The notes under the pieces are model-generated. The model saw only the letters and a program-made list of their open reading frames with translations. It ran no database searches and had not been told where the DNA came from. Below, one piece after another: positions 33,549-43,595 of a DNA stretch of 64,000 bases; position 1 is the stretch's first letter, and every line of letters starts with the position of its first letter. Made by a program: the position numbers and the translations under genes. Source of the DNA: CG1-02-35-72 sp045046885. GTDB taxonomy: Bacteria > Bacteroidota > Bacteroidia > Flavobacteriales > Flavobacteriaceae. The stretch covers positions 1-64,000 of the forward strand of contig JASFYX010000007.1 in the NCBI GenBank assembly GCA_045046885.1, read 5' to 3'.

Positions 33549-36118
33549 GAGTAAAACTAATCTGCTTATTTTTATTTACCACACTAATTACTTTTGCACA
33601 ACAAAAGAAAACTATTTCTATAACTTTTACTAACAGTCCTCTAACTGAAGTTTTAAGTACTATAGAAAGTCATTTTGATGTTCATTTTTCGTACGAGTCA
33701 CATACCGTTTCAAGCTTAAAATTGAGTCTAACAATAGAAGGAAAATCACTCAACGAAATTTTAAATGTTTTACATAAAAAAACAGCTTTATTTTTTGAAA
33801 TTTTGTCAGATAAATACATTGCCATAAGACTATTTACTAATAGTGACTTAATATCAATCTGTGGCAATTTAGTTACAGACAAAGCCATGCCATTATCTGG
33901 TGCAACTATTACATATAATGGTAAAGGCTTAGTAAGTGATAAAAAGGGTTCTTTTAAAATTAAATCTATAAGAGCTGGTACTACAATTACAATTCAATAT
34001 TTAGGTTTTAAAACATTTAAAATAAAAGCAAAAGAATTATTTAGCAATGAATGTAAAAACCTGATTTTAAAAGAAAGCAGCGAACAAATTAAAACAATTG
34101 TCATAAAAAATTACTTGACTAATGGCATTGATAAAACCAATAATGGGTCATTTGTATTATCTCCTAAAAAATTAGGCATTTTAGCAGGATTAACAGAGCC
34201 CGATCTCTTTCAAAGCATACAACTTTTACCAGGCGTTAACAGCCCAAACGAAACCGCAACAGGGCTCCATGTTCGTGGGGGTACACCCGATCAAAATCTT
34301 ATTTTATGGGATGGTATTAAAATATACCACAGCGGTCATTTATTTGGGGCTATTTCACCTTTTAATTCTTATATAACTAAACAAATTAATTTTATAAATA
34401 AAGGTACAGATCCCCGATTTGGAGAAAGTGTTTCGAGTGTTTTAGACATTCATACAAGCGATGCTATTCCGACAAAAACAGAAGGTGGTGCAGGTCTCAA
34501 TTTAATCTCTGCAGATGCTTATTTAAAGATACCTGTCATTAAAAATAAGTTCAGTATTTTAGCCTCAGCTAGGCGTTCGTTTACAGATTTTTATCAAAGT
34601 AAAGCGTATAGAGAAACCTCAGATATTGTCTTTAAAAGTACACAGCCCAATGCGCTTTTAAGTACCAATAATAATTTTTTCTTTATAGATTATAATATTA
34701 AAGGTGTTGTGAAGATAAATAACAATAACCTTGTAACGTTCAGTAATTTACTTATTGAGAATAAATTAGATTTTGGCATTAAAGAACTCGAAGATTCTAG
34801 TTCTGGAGGGGGAGAAAACGGCATCGCATTTAAAGATATTTTAGAAACTGACAATCGCGGTTACAGTTTAAATTGGCGTAATAATTGGTCACCTAAAATT
34901 AAGCATCATTTTAATGCTTATTATTCCGATTATTACCTACTCTACAATAAGTTTAAATCAGAAAATGAAGATGAAAATGGTATACTAACTTTCGCTAAAA
35001 AAAATACGGTTAAAGACTTTGGCCTTTCAATAAACTCAGAATTTATTTTAAATACGTTTTCTAAATTTAAAACGGGTTATCAATACAGTAATAAAAATGT
35101 AACTTACTTTTTTTTAAGTACAGACGACAACAACAATTCTTTTACAAATAGTAACGAAAGCAATTTAAATACCCACGCGTCATATTTTACCTATGAATAC
35201 GAAAAATTAAAAAATTTAAATTTAACTACAGGCTTAAGAATTAATTATTATCAAAATTTAAAGAAACTTTTTATTGAGCCAAGATTTAATTTGGGTGTCT
35301 ATCTCAATCCTTCTTTAAGACTCAACATTACCGGAGAGTATAAAACGCAATCTATGAGTAAAATTGACGAAACAATTGAAAGTGGCTTGTCTTTAGAAAA
35401 TAAATTGTGGTCTATTGCAGACAATACTAATTTCCCTGTAATTACGGCGCAACAATTTACTTTAGGCTTTTCGTATGTTAAAAATAAATGGCATATAGAT
35501 ATTGACGCCTATTACAAAAACATCAAAGGTATTGCTACGCTAAATTTTGGTTTTTCCGATATTTTTGATAACGATGCACATTTAGGCAAAAGTCAGGTTA
35601 AAGGGTTTGATTTTTATGTTAAAAAGAGCTTTAAAAATTATGCCACATGGCTCAGTTATACTTTTGACGATACTCAAAATAGGTTTAATGATATAAACAA
35701 TAATAATTTCTTTTCTGGTAACTCAAATATAAAACACAACTTTTATTGGTCTCATACTTACAAATTGGCACAATTTGATTTTGCTCTTGGCTGGCGCTGG
35801 CACTCGGGTAAACCCTATTCGGTAGCCACAGATATTGTAACCAATAGTAGTGGTAATTTAGCTTTACAAACAAATGGGATAAACAATTTTAATCTACCTA
35901 GCTACAACAGGTTAGATTTTTCTACCACTTATAATTTCAATTTATCAAAAGCTAAAAATGTCAAGGCTAAAATTGGCCTCTCCTATTTAAATGTGCTTAA
36001 TAAAGAAAATATATTAAGTCGCGATTATTTTATCAATCAAACTTCACATCTTATAAATTCAGCCGATAAAGTTTCTTTAGAGCGCATTTTAAATTTTGTT
36101 TTTCGCGTTAATTTTTAG
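33545..36118 (+). CDS. TonB-dependent outer-membrane receptor with signalling (STN) domain
   Basis: The protein has 857 residues and a signal peptide at 1-18 (ITFAQ). An STN/secretin-like domain (about 22-95) is the region that touches FecR. A carboxypeptidase-regulatory-like domain follows (about 105-175: ICGNLVTDKAMPLSGATITY), then a plug (about 205-310: FQSIQLLPGVNSPNETATG, LHVRGGTPDQNLILWDG) and a beta-barrel ending in FRVNF. The plug has the family's VRGG signature. No SusD-like lipoprotein gene follows, so this is a Fec-type regulated receptor and not a canonical glycan SusCD pair. The ligand is unknown. Coupled to fecR by a 4-nt overlap. Confidence 0.93.
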   Translation: MRVKLICLFLFTTLITFAQQKKTISITFTNSPLTEVLSTIESHFDVHFSYESHTVSSLKLSLTIEGKSLNEILNVLHKKTALFFEILSDKYIAIRLFTNSDLISICGNLVTDKAMPLSGATITYNGKGLVSDKKGSFKIKSIRAGTTITIQYLGFKTFKIKAKELFSNECKNLILKESSEQIKTIVIKNYLTNGIDKTNNGSFVLSPKKLGILAGLTEPDLFQSIQLLPGVNSPNETATGLHVRGGTPDQNLILWDGIKIYHSGHLFGAISPFNSYITKQINFINKGTDPRFGESVSSVLDIHTSDAIPTKTEGGAGLNLISADAYLKIPVIKNKFSILASARRSFTDFYQSKAYRETSDIVFKSTQPNALLSTNNNFFFIDYNIKGVVKINNNNLVTFSNLLIENKLDFGIKELEDSSSGGGENGIAFKDILETDNRGYSLNWRNNWSPKIKHHFNAYYSDYYLLYNKFKSENEDENGILTFAKKNTVKDFGLSINSEFILNTFSKFKTGYQYSNKNVTYFFLSTDDNNNSFTNSNESNLNTHASYFTYEYEKLKNLNLTTGLRINYYQNLKKLFIEPRFNLGVYLNPSLRLNITGEYKTQSMSKIDETIESGLSLENKLWSIADNTNFPVITAQQFTLGFSYVKNKWHIDIDAYYKNIKGIATLNFGFSDIFDNDAHLGKSQVKGFDFYVKKSFKNYATWLSYTFDDTQNRFNDINNNNFFSGNSNIKHNFYWSHTYKLAQFDFALGWRWHSGKPYSVATDIVTNSSGNLALQTNGINNFNLPSYNRLDFSTTYNFNLSKAKNVKAKIGLSYLNVLNKENILSRDYFINQTSHLINSADKVSLERILNFVFRVNF

Positions 36119-36253
36119 TCTAAAACTAAACTTTACAATTGTTTGGTAATTTTTAGCGCATTGTTTCTAAAAATGTTAATAATTTTTTAAATTTAGCTTT
36201 TAATTGTAAGCGTCATTCGGTAAATTAGCATCTTTTGAAATTACCCAAAATTT

Positions 36254-38110
36254 ATGTCAAAACAAACTTCATATACAGAAGATAATATTAAATCGTTAGA
36301 TTGGAAGGAGCATATCCGCATGCGCCCCGGTATGTATATCGGAAAATTAGGAGACGGCGCCTCTGCAGACGATGGTATTTACATTCTTATAAAAGAAGTT
36401 ATAGATAATTCCATTGACGAGTACGTGATGGGAGCCGGCAAAAATATTGACGTAAGTGTAAAAAATGATACCGTTATTATTCGTGATTATGGCCGTGGCA
36501 TTCCGCTTGGTAAAGTAGTTGACGTTGTTTCTAAGATGAATACAGGTGGTAAATATGACACACGTGCTTTTAAAAAAGCGGTTGGTTTAAATGGTGTTGG
36601 CACAAAAGCTGTAAATGCGCTTTCCTCCTATTTTAAAGTACAATCTTTTCGTGATGAGAAAACGACAAGTGCCACATTTGAATCAGGAGAATTAATTGAA
36701 CAAGAACCCATAGAAAAATCGTCTGTACGAAAAGGTACAAAAGTGACTTTTATTCCCGATACAGCTATCTTTAAAAATTACAAATTCAGAAATGAATACA
36801 TTGTAAAGATGCTCAAAAACTACGTGTTTTTAAATACGGGCTTGAGTATTACTTTTAATGGCGAAAAATACTTTTCAGAAAATGGTTTAAAAGATTTATT
36901 AGATGAAAAAATTAATGAAACCGACCGGCTCTACCCTATCATCCACCTTTTAGGAGAAGATATAGAAATAGCCATAACACACAGCAAAGCGCAATACAGC
37001 GAAGAATACCATTCTTTTGTAAACGGGCAAAATACTACACAAGGTGGCACACATCAAGCCGCTTATAGAGAGGCTATTGTAGCTACTATTCGTAATTACT
37101 TTGGCAAAAATTACGAAGCCTCCGATATTCGCAAATCTATTGTAGCAGCTATAAGTATAAAAGTATTAGAACCCGTTTTTGAAAGTCAGACAAAAACAAA
37201 GTTAGGCTCAACAGAAATGGGTGATAAACTCCCAACTGTTAGAACTTATATAAACGACTTTCTCAAAACAAAACTCGACAATTACCTGCATAAAAACCCG
37301 GATACAGCCGAAAAGATTTTTAAGAAAATTGTTCAGGCAGAAAAAGAGCGTAAAGAGCTTTCGGGTATTAGAAAATTAGCAAGAGATCGTGCTAAAAAAT
37401 CAAGTTTACACAATAAAAAACTACGCGATTGTCGTGTACATATGACAGATATGAAAAAAGACAATCGCCTAGATAGTTCTTTGTTTATAACAGAGGGCGA
37501 TTCGGCAAGTGGTTCGATAACAAAATCTAGAAATGTCAACACACAAGCCGTTTTTAGTTTAAAAGGGAAACCTTTAAACGCCTACGGGCTCTCAAAAAAG
37601 ATTGTGTATGAAAATGAGGAATTTAATCTTTTACAAGCGGCTTTAAATATAGAAGATGGCATTGAAAATTTGCGCTATAATAACATCATAATAGCTACAG
37701 ATGCTGATGTTGATGGTATGCATATTCGTTTATTACTGATTACTTTCTTTCTTCAATTTTTTCCTGAAGTCATAAAAGAAGGTCATTTGTATATTTTAGA
37801 AACACCTCTTTTCCGCGTTCGCAATAAAAAAGAAACCATCTATTGTTATTCTGAAACAGAAAAGCAAAAAGCTATGGCCAAGCTAAAAGGCAAACCCGAA
37901 ATAACCCGATTTAAAGGACTTGGAGAAATATCGCCAAACGAGTTTAAATACTTTATTGGTAAAGATATAAGACTTGACCCTGTTATGCTCGATAAAGAAG
38001 TAGGTATAGACCAACTTCTTCAATTTTATATGGGTAAAAACACACCCGACAGACAAAAATTTATAGTTAATAATTTAAAAGTAGAACTAAATATTATGGA
38101 AGACACATGA
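36254..38110 (+). CDS. parE: DNA topoisomerase IV subunit B
   Basis: The protein has 618 residues. The GHKL ATPase carries IRMRPGMYIG, IKEVIDNSIDEY, RDYGRGIPLG and GLNGVGTKAVNALS. The TOPRIM domain holds LFITEGDSASGS and IATDADVDGMHIR. It is shorter than GyrB (about 640-800 residues) and is paired with parC 0.5 kb downstream, which supports topoisomerase IV over gyrase. It decatenates replicated chromosomes. Only a 156-residue gene separates it from parC. Confidence 0.95.
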   Translation: MSKQTSYTEDNIKSLDWKEHIRMRPGMYIGKLGDGASADDGIYILIKEVIDNSIDEYVMGAGKNIDVSVKNDTVIIRDYGRGIPLGKVVDVVSKMNTGGKYDTRAFKKAVGLNGVGTKAVNALSSYFKVQSFRDEKTTSATFESGELIEQEPIEKSSVRKGTKVTFIPDTAIFKNYKFRNEYIVKMLKNYVFLNTGLSITFNGEKYFSENGLKDLLDEKINETDRLYPIIHLLGEDIEIAITHSKAQYSEEYHSFVNGQNTTQGGTHQAAYREAIVATIRNYFGKNYEASDIRKSIVAAISIKVLEPVFESQTKTKLGSTEMGDKLPTVRTYINDFLKTKLDNYLHKNPDTAEKIFKKIVQAEKERKELSGIRKLARDRAKKSSLHNKKLRDCRVHMTDMKKDNRLDSSLFITEGDSASGSITKSRNVNTQAVFSLKGKPLNAYGLSKKIVYENEEFNLLQAALNIEDGIENLRYNNIIIATDADVDGMHIRLLLITFFLQFFPEVIKEGHLYILETPLFRVRNKKETIYCYSETEKQKAMAKLKGKPEITRFKGLGEISPNEFKYFIGKDIRLDPVMLDKEVGIDQLLQFYMGKNTPDRQKFIVNNLKVELNIMEDT

Positions 38111-38164
38111 TGACAATGTTTTAAATACTAATAGTGGGGACTTAACGTATTTAAACAAAATAGC

Positions 38165-38635
38165 ATGAAATTTAATAATCATAAAAGGGTTAAAAATACT
38201 AAACAATTTTATAATACTTTACTTATAATATCGTTGGCAATATTTGTATTTATAGCCATAACACCAATACACAATACCAGATTCAACATGGTAAAATATA
38301 TATTTTTAGGCTTTGCATTTTTAATAGTAATTCTTGCTGTTTTAGGAAATGGGTACTTTGAATACGACAGTACAGGGATGGTAGTCATTATAAAAAATGA
38401 CGGTATTTACAAGAAAGAGATGGCGCCTTTAGCTATTAAAACTATTGAGTTTCCTAAAAAGAAATTAAAAGATTTTAAAATTAAAAATTATTTAGTTTAC
38501 AGGGCATTAAATATCTACCTACACTCAAAAGATAAAGGCACTATAAAGAAACATTTTAATATAACCAATCTTAGTAAAAAACGCGCTAAGCACTTAAAAC
38601 AATCGCTTAAAAAGGTAATAAGAGAAAACAGCTAA
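38165..38635 (+). CDS. Small membrane protein between parE and parC
   Basis: The protein has 156 residues with two membrane helices (about 17-33 and 43-62), then a cytoplasmic part of about 90 residues that is strongly basic in its second half (KKRAKHLKQSLKKVIRENS). I recognise no named family. It starts 54 nt after parE and ends 6 nt before parC, so it is surely co-transcribed. A basic tail held at the membrane could touch DNA or phospholipid, but that is speculation. Confidence 0.8.
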   Translation: MKFNNHKRVKNTKQFYNTLLIISLAIFVFIAITPIHNTRFNMVKYIFLGFAFLIVILAVLGNGYFEYDSTGMVVIIKNDGIYKKEMAPLAIKTIEFPKKKLKDFKIKNYLVYRALNIYLHSKDKGTIKKHFNITNLSKKRAKHLKQSLKKVIRENS

Positions 38636-38641
38636 GCATTA

Positions 38642-41347
38642 ATGGATAACACACATTTAAACATAGAAAATACCGGAAATAACAAAGAAAGTAATAGTCA
38701 GGAAACAATTACCAAGGTAACGGGAATGTTTAAAGAGTGGTTTCTAGACTATGCTTCTTATGTTATTTTAGAACGTGCTGTACCATCTATAAATGACGGC
38801 TTTAAACCTGTTCAAAGACGTATTATGCAGTCTATGAAAGATTTAGACGATGGTCGTTATAATAAAGTTGCCAATATTGTAGGACATACTATGCAATACC
38901 ATCCACACGGTGATGCCAGTATTGGTGATGCTATGGTACAAATTGGGCAGAAGGAATTGCTTATAGATATGCAAGGTAACTGGGGTAATATATTAACGGG
39001 AGACAGGGCTGCTGCTTCCCGATATATAGAAGCGCGTCTGTCTAAATTTGCATTAGAAATACTTTTTAATCCTAAAACAACAAAATGGCAAGCCTCTTAC
39101 GATGGCCGTAGAAAAGAGCCTATAGATTTACCTGTAAAATTCCCACTGGTTTTAGCGCAAGGCGTTGAAGGTATTGCCGTTGGTCTTTCTACAAAGATTT
39201 TACCTCATAATTTTATAGAACTTATAGACGCTTCTATAAAACACCTAAAAGGCCGGTCTTTTACTATTTTACCCGATTTTCAAACAGGGGGTATTGCCGA
39301 TTTTTCTAACTACAATCAAGGTTTACGTGGTGGAAAAGTTTTAGTACGTGCTAAGATTTCTATCTTAGATAAAAAAACACTTACAATAACCGAAGTTCCT
39401 TTTGGCACAACTACTACGTCTTTAATAGATAGCATTATAAAAGCCAACGATAAAGGTAAAATAAAAATTAAACGCATTGAGGATAATACAGCTGCTCATG
39501 TAGAAATTGTAGTGCATTTACCAAATGGCATATCGCCCGATAAAACTATTGATGCACTATACGCTTTTACCAATTGTGAAATATCTATATCGCCTTCAAA
39601 CTGTATCATTCAAAATAATACACCAGTATTTATTGGCGTTACAGAGATTCTGAAAATTTCTACAGACCAAACAGTTTCTTTATTAAAACAAGAATTAGAA
39701 ATTCAGCGTAATGAGCTCGAAGAACAATGGCATTTTGCATCGCTTGAACGCATATTTATAGAAAACCGTATCTATCGTGACATTGAAGAAGAAAGTACTT
39801 GGAAAGGTGTTATTTTGGCTATTGACAAGGGTTTGAAACCTTTTATTAAAAATCTTAAAAGAGCTGTTAACGAAGAAGATATTGTCAAACTGACAGAAAT
39901 CCGCATTAAAAAGATTTCAAAATTCGACTTAGATAAGGCCAAACAATTTATAGAAGGCTTAGAAGATAAGATTGCACAAGTCAACCACCATTTAGGACAT
40001 TTAACTGATTATGCTATTGCCTATTTTAAAAATCTTAAAACAAAATACGGCAAAGGACGTGAGCGCCAAACCGAAATCCGAACTTTCGAAGATATCGTGG
40101 CTACAAAAGTAGTTATGCGCAATACAAAATTGTATGTTAATCGCACTGAAGGATTTGTAGGAACGGCTCTTAAAAAAGATGAATATGTAACCGATTGTTC
40201 TGATATTGACGCTATTATTGTCTTTTTAAAAGACGGAAATATGATGGTTACAAAAGTAGCCTCAAAAACCTTTATAGGTAAAGATATCATTCACGTAGCG
40301 GTGTTTAAAAAGAACGACAAACGCACTGTTTATAATATGATTTACCGTTTAGGAAAAAGTGGCCCTACTTATATAAAACGATTCCCTGTTACGGGCGTAA
40401 CACGCGATAAATATTACAATTTAGCAAATGGCACCGCTAACTCTAAAGTGCTTTATTTCTCTGCAAATCCCAACGGCGAAGCAGAAACTGTAACTATTTT
40501 ACTACGTGCAGTAGGTAAGATTAAAAAATTAAAATGGGATATAGATTTTGCCGAATTAGCCATTAAAGGACGTGGCGTTCGCGGTAATACCGTAACCAAA
40601 AATACCGTTAGAAAAATTGAACTGAAAAGTGTTGGCGTTTCCACTTTAAAGCCACGAAAAGTTTGGTTTGACGATACCGTCCAGCGTTTAAATGTGGATA
40701 ACAGAGGTGAGTTATTAGGAGAGTTTACAGCTTCAGATCGCTTATTAGTCATAAACCAAAAAGGATTTTTAAAAACCATCGAACCAAAATTAACAACGCA
40801 TTTTGATGAAGATATGATTGTTTTAGAGAAATGGGATCCAAACAAACCTATTTCTGCTGTATATTATGATGGCGAAAAAGACACTTATTACGTCAAACGT
40901 TTTATGATAGACAATCCTAATAAAGAAGAACTATTTATAAGCGATCATTCTAAATCTAAATTAGAAATAGTGGCTACAGATTACCGCCCAATGGCTTCAG
41001 TAGTTTATTCTAAACGCAGTTTAGAAAATACTACTTTAAATTTTGAAGATTTTATTGCTGTAAAAGGCATCAAAGCACAAGGGAATCAGCTTACCAAAGA
41101 AAAAATAAAATATATAGATTTAGTCGCGCCACTCCCCTATACGCCACCCGTTATAGACGATATTGAAACAGAAAGTGAAGAAGTGAATTCTGATGTAGCT
41201 ATTGAAAAACCCACAGAAACAGAAGTGTCTGAAAAGAAATCAGAATCTAAAGAAACTGATATACCTACTGAAAAACCTGTAATTAAAAATTTAGATATTA
41301 CCCCAACAAATGAAACCGAAGAAGACGGGCAAATTACTCTTTTTTGA
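38642..41347 (+). CDS. parC: DNA topoisomerase IV subunit A
   Basis: The protein has 901 residues. The breakage-reunion domain starts near 30 (YASYVILERAVPSINDGFKPVQRR), with HPHGDASIGDAMV and the catalytic tyrosine in AAASRYIEARL (Y128). A C-terminal beta-propeller region follows, without a clear GyrA-box. An acidic Glu/Thr/Ser-rich tail (about 845-901) ends in DGQITLF. It cuts and reseals DNA as partner of ParE. The terminal GQITLF peptide resembles clamp-binding or ATPase-docking tails, which I note without a firm claim. Confidence 0.95.
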   Translation: MDNTHLNIENTGNNKESNSQETITKVTGMFKEWFLDYASYVILERAVPSINDGFKPVQRRIMQSMKDLDDGRYNKVANIVGHTMQYHPHGDASIGDAMVQIGQKELLIDMQGNWGNILTGDRAAASRYIEARLSKFALEILFNPKTTKWQASYDGRRKEPIDLPVKFPLVLAQGVEGIAVGLSTKILPHNFIELIDASIKHLKGRSFTILPDFQTGGIADFSNYNQGLRGGKVLVRAKISILDKKTLTITEVPFGTTTTSLIDSIIKANDKGKIKIKRIEDNTAAHVEIVVHLPNGISPDKTIDALYAFTNCEISISPSNCIIQNNTPVFIGVTEILKISTDQTVSLLKQELEIQRNELEEQWHFASLERIFIENRIYRDIEEESTWKGVILAIDKGLKPFIKNLKRAVNEEDIVKLTEIRIKKISKFDLDKAKQFIEGLEDKIAQVNHHLGHLTDYAIAYFKNLKTKYGKGRERQTEIRTFEDIVATKVVMRNTKLYVNRTEGFVGTALKKDEYVTDCSDIDAIIVFLKDGNMMVTKVASKTFIGKDIIHVAVFKKNDKRTVYNMIYRLGKSGPTYIKRFPVTGVTRDKYYNLANGTANSKVLYFSANPNGEAETVTILLRAVGKIKKLKWDIDFAELAIKGRGVRGNTVTKNTVRKIELKSVGVSTLKPRKVWFDDTVQRLNVDNRGELLGEFTASDRLLVINQKGFLKTIEPKLTTHFDEDMIVLEKWDPNKPISAVYYDGEKDTYYVKRFMIDNPNKEELFISDHSKSKLEIVATDYRPMASVVYSKRSLENTTLNFEDFIAVKGIKAQGNQLTKEKIKYIDLVAPLPYTPPVIDDIETESEEVNSDVAIEKPTETEVSEKKSESKETDIPTEKPVIKNLDITPTNETEEDGQITLF

Positions 41348-41424
41348 TTGGGATTTCTGGTTTGAGATTCTGTTATAAAGTAATGTTTAACTGATAAATA
41401 GGTCTATTTGTTGGGATATTACAA

Positions 41425-41434
41425 GTTGCCCACA
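41425..41434. repeat. Left inverted repeat of the restriction-modification cassette
   Basis: GTTGCCCACA here is the exact reverse complement of TGTGGGCAAC at 44736-44745. Beyond the 10 bp the similarity continues loosely (ATAACG against CGTTTAC). The pair brackets the restriction-modification genes. Confidence 0.5.
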
Positions 41435-41493
41435 ATAACGATGAAACTTATGGAACGAGAAGAAAAAGAATCTTATAAATGATTTAAAAAAGC

Positions 41494-41501
41494 TATTTTT
41501 G
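41494..41501 (+). promoter_or_regulatory. −7-like element of the restriction-modification gene
   Basis: TATTTTTG matches TAnnTTTG. The expected transcription start coincides with the in-frame GTG at 41507, which favours the ATG at 41528 as the real start. Confidence 0.4.
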
Positions 41502-41527
41502 TTTTCGTGAAAAAAAATTATAATAAA

Positions 41528-43555
41528 ATGAGAAACTGGAGTTTAGAAGATAATGTTAATGATTGGGTAAAAGCAGAATTTGCAAGAATAAAACAAACAA
41601 AATATACTGTTGAATCTTCAATGTCTGATTATCTTAAAAATGCTATCCAAAATGGTGTAAAACTTAAACGCATTGAACTTGAAGAATCAGGAGAAAAAGA
41701 AAAAGGAAAATCTTGGAAACCTGATTTTGAGCTTGAAGTCTTCGATATTCCTGTCTTAATTGAAAATAAATTAGGTAGCAAAAAGCTATTGGCAAGTACT
41801 GGCGAAAAAGTTAAAAGCGATATTAAATCTGTTAAAAATTTTGCAGTAAATGGAGCAATACATTATGCACAATGTGCAATAATGAGTAAAAAATATAGTG
41901 AAGCAATTGCGATTGGTATTTCAGGCGATAATGTTAATAATGTAATTATTAAAGTGTATTATATCTTTGGCTCAACAGACGAAACTTATAAATTAGTTAA
42001 AAGTTACACTTCTTTAGATTTTTTAGAATCAAAAAAATCCTTTGCTGAATTTTATAAGGTGGCAACACTTACAGAAGATGAAAAACATAAAATATTAATT
42101 GACTCACAAGCAAAGTTGCAAGAATATGCAAAAAAACTAAATAAGTTAATGCACAATCACGCAATTACTGCTCCACAACGTGTGTTATATGTTTCAGGTA
42201 TGCTTTTAGCAATGCAAGACCTTGCAGATATTAAAAAAGGATTAATACCAGAAGATTTAAAAGGTGTAAATCTAGACAACCAAAGAGATGGAGACACTAT
42301 AGTAAATCAAATTGAAAATTACCTAACATTAAAAGAAATACCTCAAAATAAGAAAAATCTTATGATGGCTTCTTTTAAAGAGATCAACAAAGATTCAGAC
42401 AGAGATAAAAAAATAGAATTAGATAAGATTATTGGTAAATTATTACCAGATTTAGCAAGTGTAAACAAACAAATTTTTACTTATATATACGAAAACATCT
42501 TTTTATCTATCGACTCAATGAGTGGGCATTTAGATATTATGGGAGAAATGTATTCCGAATTTTTAAAATATGCTCTTGGCGATGGAAAAGAAATAGGAAT
42601 TGTGTTAACTCCACCTTATGTTACTAAAATGATGACACAAATTCTAGAAGTTGACGAAAACTCTAAAGTAATGGATTTAGCAACAGGTTCAGCGGGTTTT
42701 CTAATTTCATCTATGGAGTTAATGATAAGTTACACCGAACAGAAATATGGCAAAAGAACCAAAAAAGCAATTGAAAAAATCAAAGAAATAAAAAAGAACC
42801 AATTACTCGGTGTTGAACTCGATGCTCAAATGTTTACGCTTGCATCTACAAATATGATTTTGCGTGGCGATGGTTCAGCCAATATTCGTAAAGGTTCTTC
42901 TTTTAAAGAACCATCTGACCTTTATAAAAAATTCAATGCAGATAAATTACTACTTAACCCACCATTTAGTTTTAAAGAAAATGGTATGCCTTTCATAAAA
43001 TTTGGTTTAGATAATTTACAAATCGGTGGTAAAGCAGCAATAATTATACAAGATTCAGCTGGTAGTGGTCGAGGAATTGAAAGTTGCAAAGCTATTTTAA
43101 AACATAATCAATTATTAGCAAGTATAAAAATGCCAATCGATTTATTTCAACCTATGGCTGGTGTTCAAACCTCAATATATGTTGTAGAACATACAGGCAA
43201 AAAACACGACCATAAAAAGCAAGTAAAGTTTATTGATTTTAGAAACGATGGTTACAAACGAACAAAGCGTGGTCTTTTAGAAATAAATAATCCTATGCAA
43301 CGATATAAAGACATCGTAGAAATTTATAAAAACGGTGTTACTGCATCAGTTTCCTCTGACCTTTGGGACTTGAAACAAGAAGTGGCTATGGGTGTTGTTT
43401 CAGAAAAAGGAAATGATTGGAATTTTGAACAACATCAAATAATTGATTCAATGCCAAAATTAGAAGACTTCAAAAAAACAGTAAGCGATTATTTGGCTTG
43501 GAAAGTATCTAATATTTTAAAACAAAACAAAGAAAACGAAAGCTTGGGAAAGTAG
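41528..43555 (+). CDS. Nuclease–N6-adenine methyltransferase restriction-modification protein (type IIG/IIB-like)
   Basis: The protein has 675 residues from ATG 41528; an upstream GTG (41507) is less likely because it coincides with the expected transcription start. The N-terminal domain (about 1-150) shows a PD-(D/E)xK nuclease pattern: PDFELEV (P65, D66) and LIENKLG (E79, K81). The C-terminal half is an N6-adenine methyltransferase: SAM motif DLATGSAGFL near 382 and catalytic NPPF near 476, preceded by a helical HsdM-like region. A nuclease fused to an HsdM-like methylase, with a two-TRD specificity region encoded next, is the layout of BcgI-type enzymes. The last codons TTG GGA AAG TAG contain a slippery heptamer, so a fraction of product may continue into the specificity frame. 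Confidence 0.88.
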   Translation: MRNWSLEDNVNDWVKAEFARIKQTKYTVESSMSDYLKNAIQNGVKLKRIELEESGEKEKGKSWKPDFELEVFDIPVLIENKLGSKKLLASTGEKVKSDIKSVKNFAVNGAIHYAQCAIMSKKYSEAIAIGISGDNVNNVIIKVYYIFGSTDETYKLVKSYTSLDFLESKKSFAEFYKVATLTEDEKHKILIDSQAKLQEYAKKLNKLMHNHAITAPQRVLYVSGMLLAMQDLADIKKGLIPEDLKGVNLDNQRDGDTIVNQIENYLTLKEIPQNKKNLMMASFKEINKDSDRDKKIELDKIIGKLLPDLASVNKQIFTYIYENIFLSIDSMSGHLDIMGEMYSEFLKYALGDGKEIGIVLTPPYVTKMMTQILEVDENSKVMDLATGSAGFLISSMELMISYTEQKYGKRTKKAIEKIKEIKKNQLLGVELDAQMFTLASTNMILRGDGSANIRKGSSFKEPSDLYKKFNADKLLLNPPFSFKENGMPFIKFGLDNLQIGGKAAIIIQDSAGSGRGIESCKAILKHNQLLASIKMPIDLFQPMAGVQTSIYVVEHTGKKHDHKKQVKFIDFRNDGYKRTKRGLLEINNPMQRYKDIVEIYKNGVTASVSSDLWDLKQEVAMGVVSEKGNDWNFEQHQIIDSMPKLEDFKKTVSDYLAWKVSNILKQNKENESLGK

Positions 43556-43595
43556 ACACCCTACTTAACGAAAAATTACTAAAAGTTAAGTGGGG
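43546..43595 (+). promoter_or_regulatory. Candidate programmed −1 ribosomal frameshift signal
   Basis: The heptamer G GGA AAG (43546-43552) is read as GGA AAG in the methylase frame, and it is followed at once by the stop TAG. It has the X XXY YYZ form that permits simultaneous −1 slippage. After a 6-nt spacer, CCCTACTTAAC (43559-43569) pairs with GTTAAGTGGGG (43585-43595): 11 bp, one G·U pair, 15-nt loop. Slippage would join the methylase directly to the specificity frame. Spacing and layout fit known bacterial −1 signals. Function is inferred. Confidence 0.6.
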
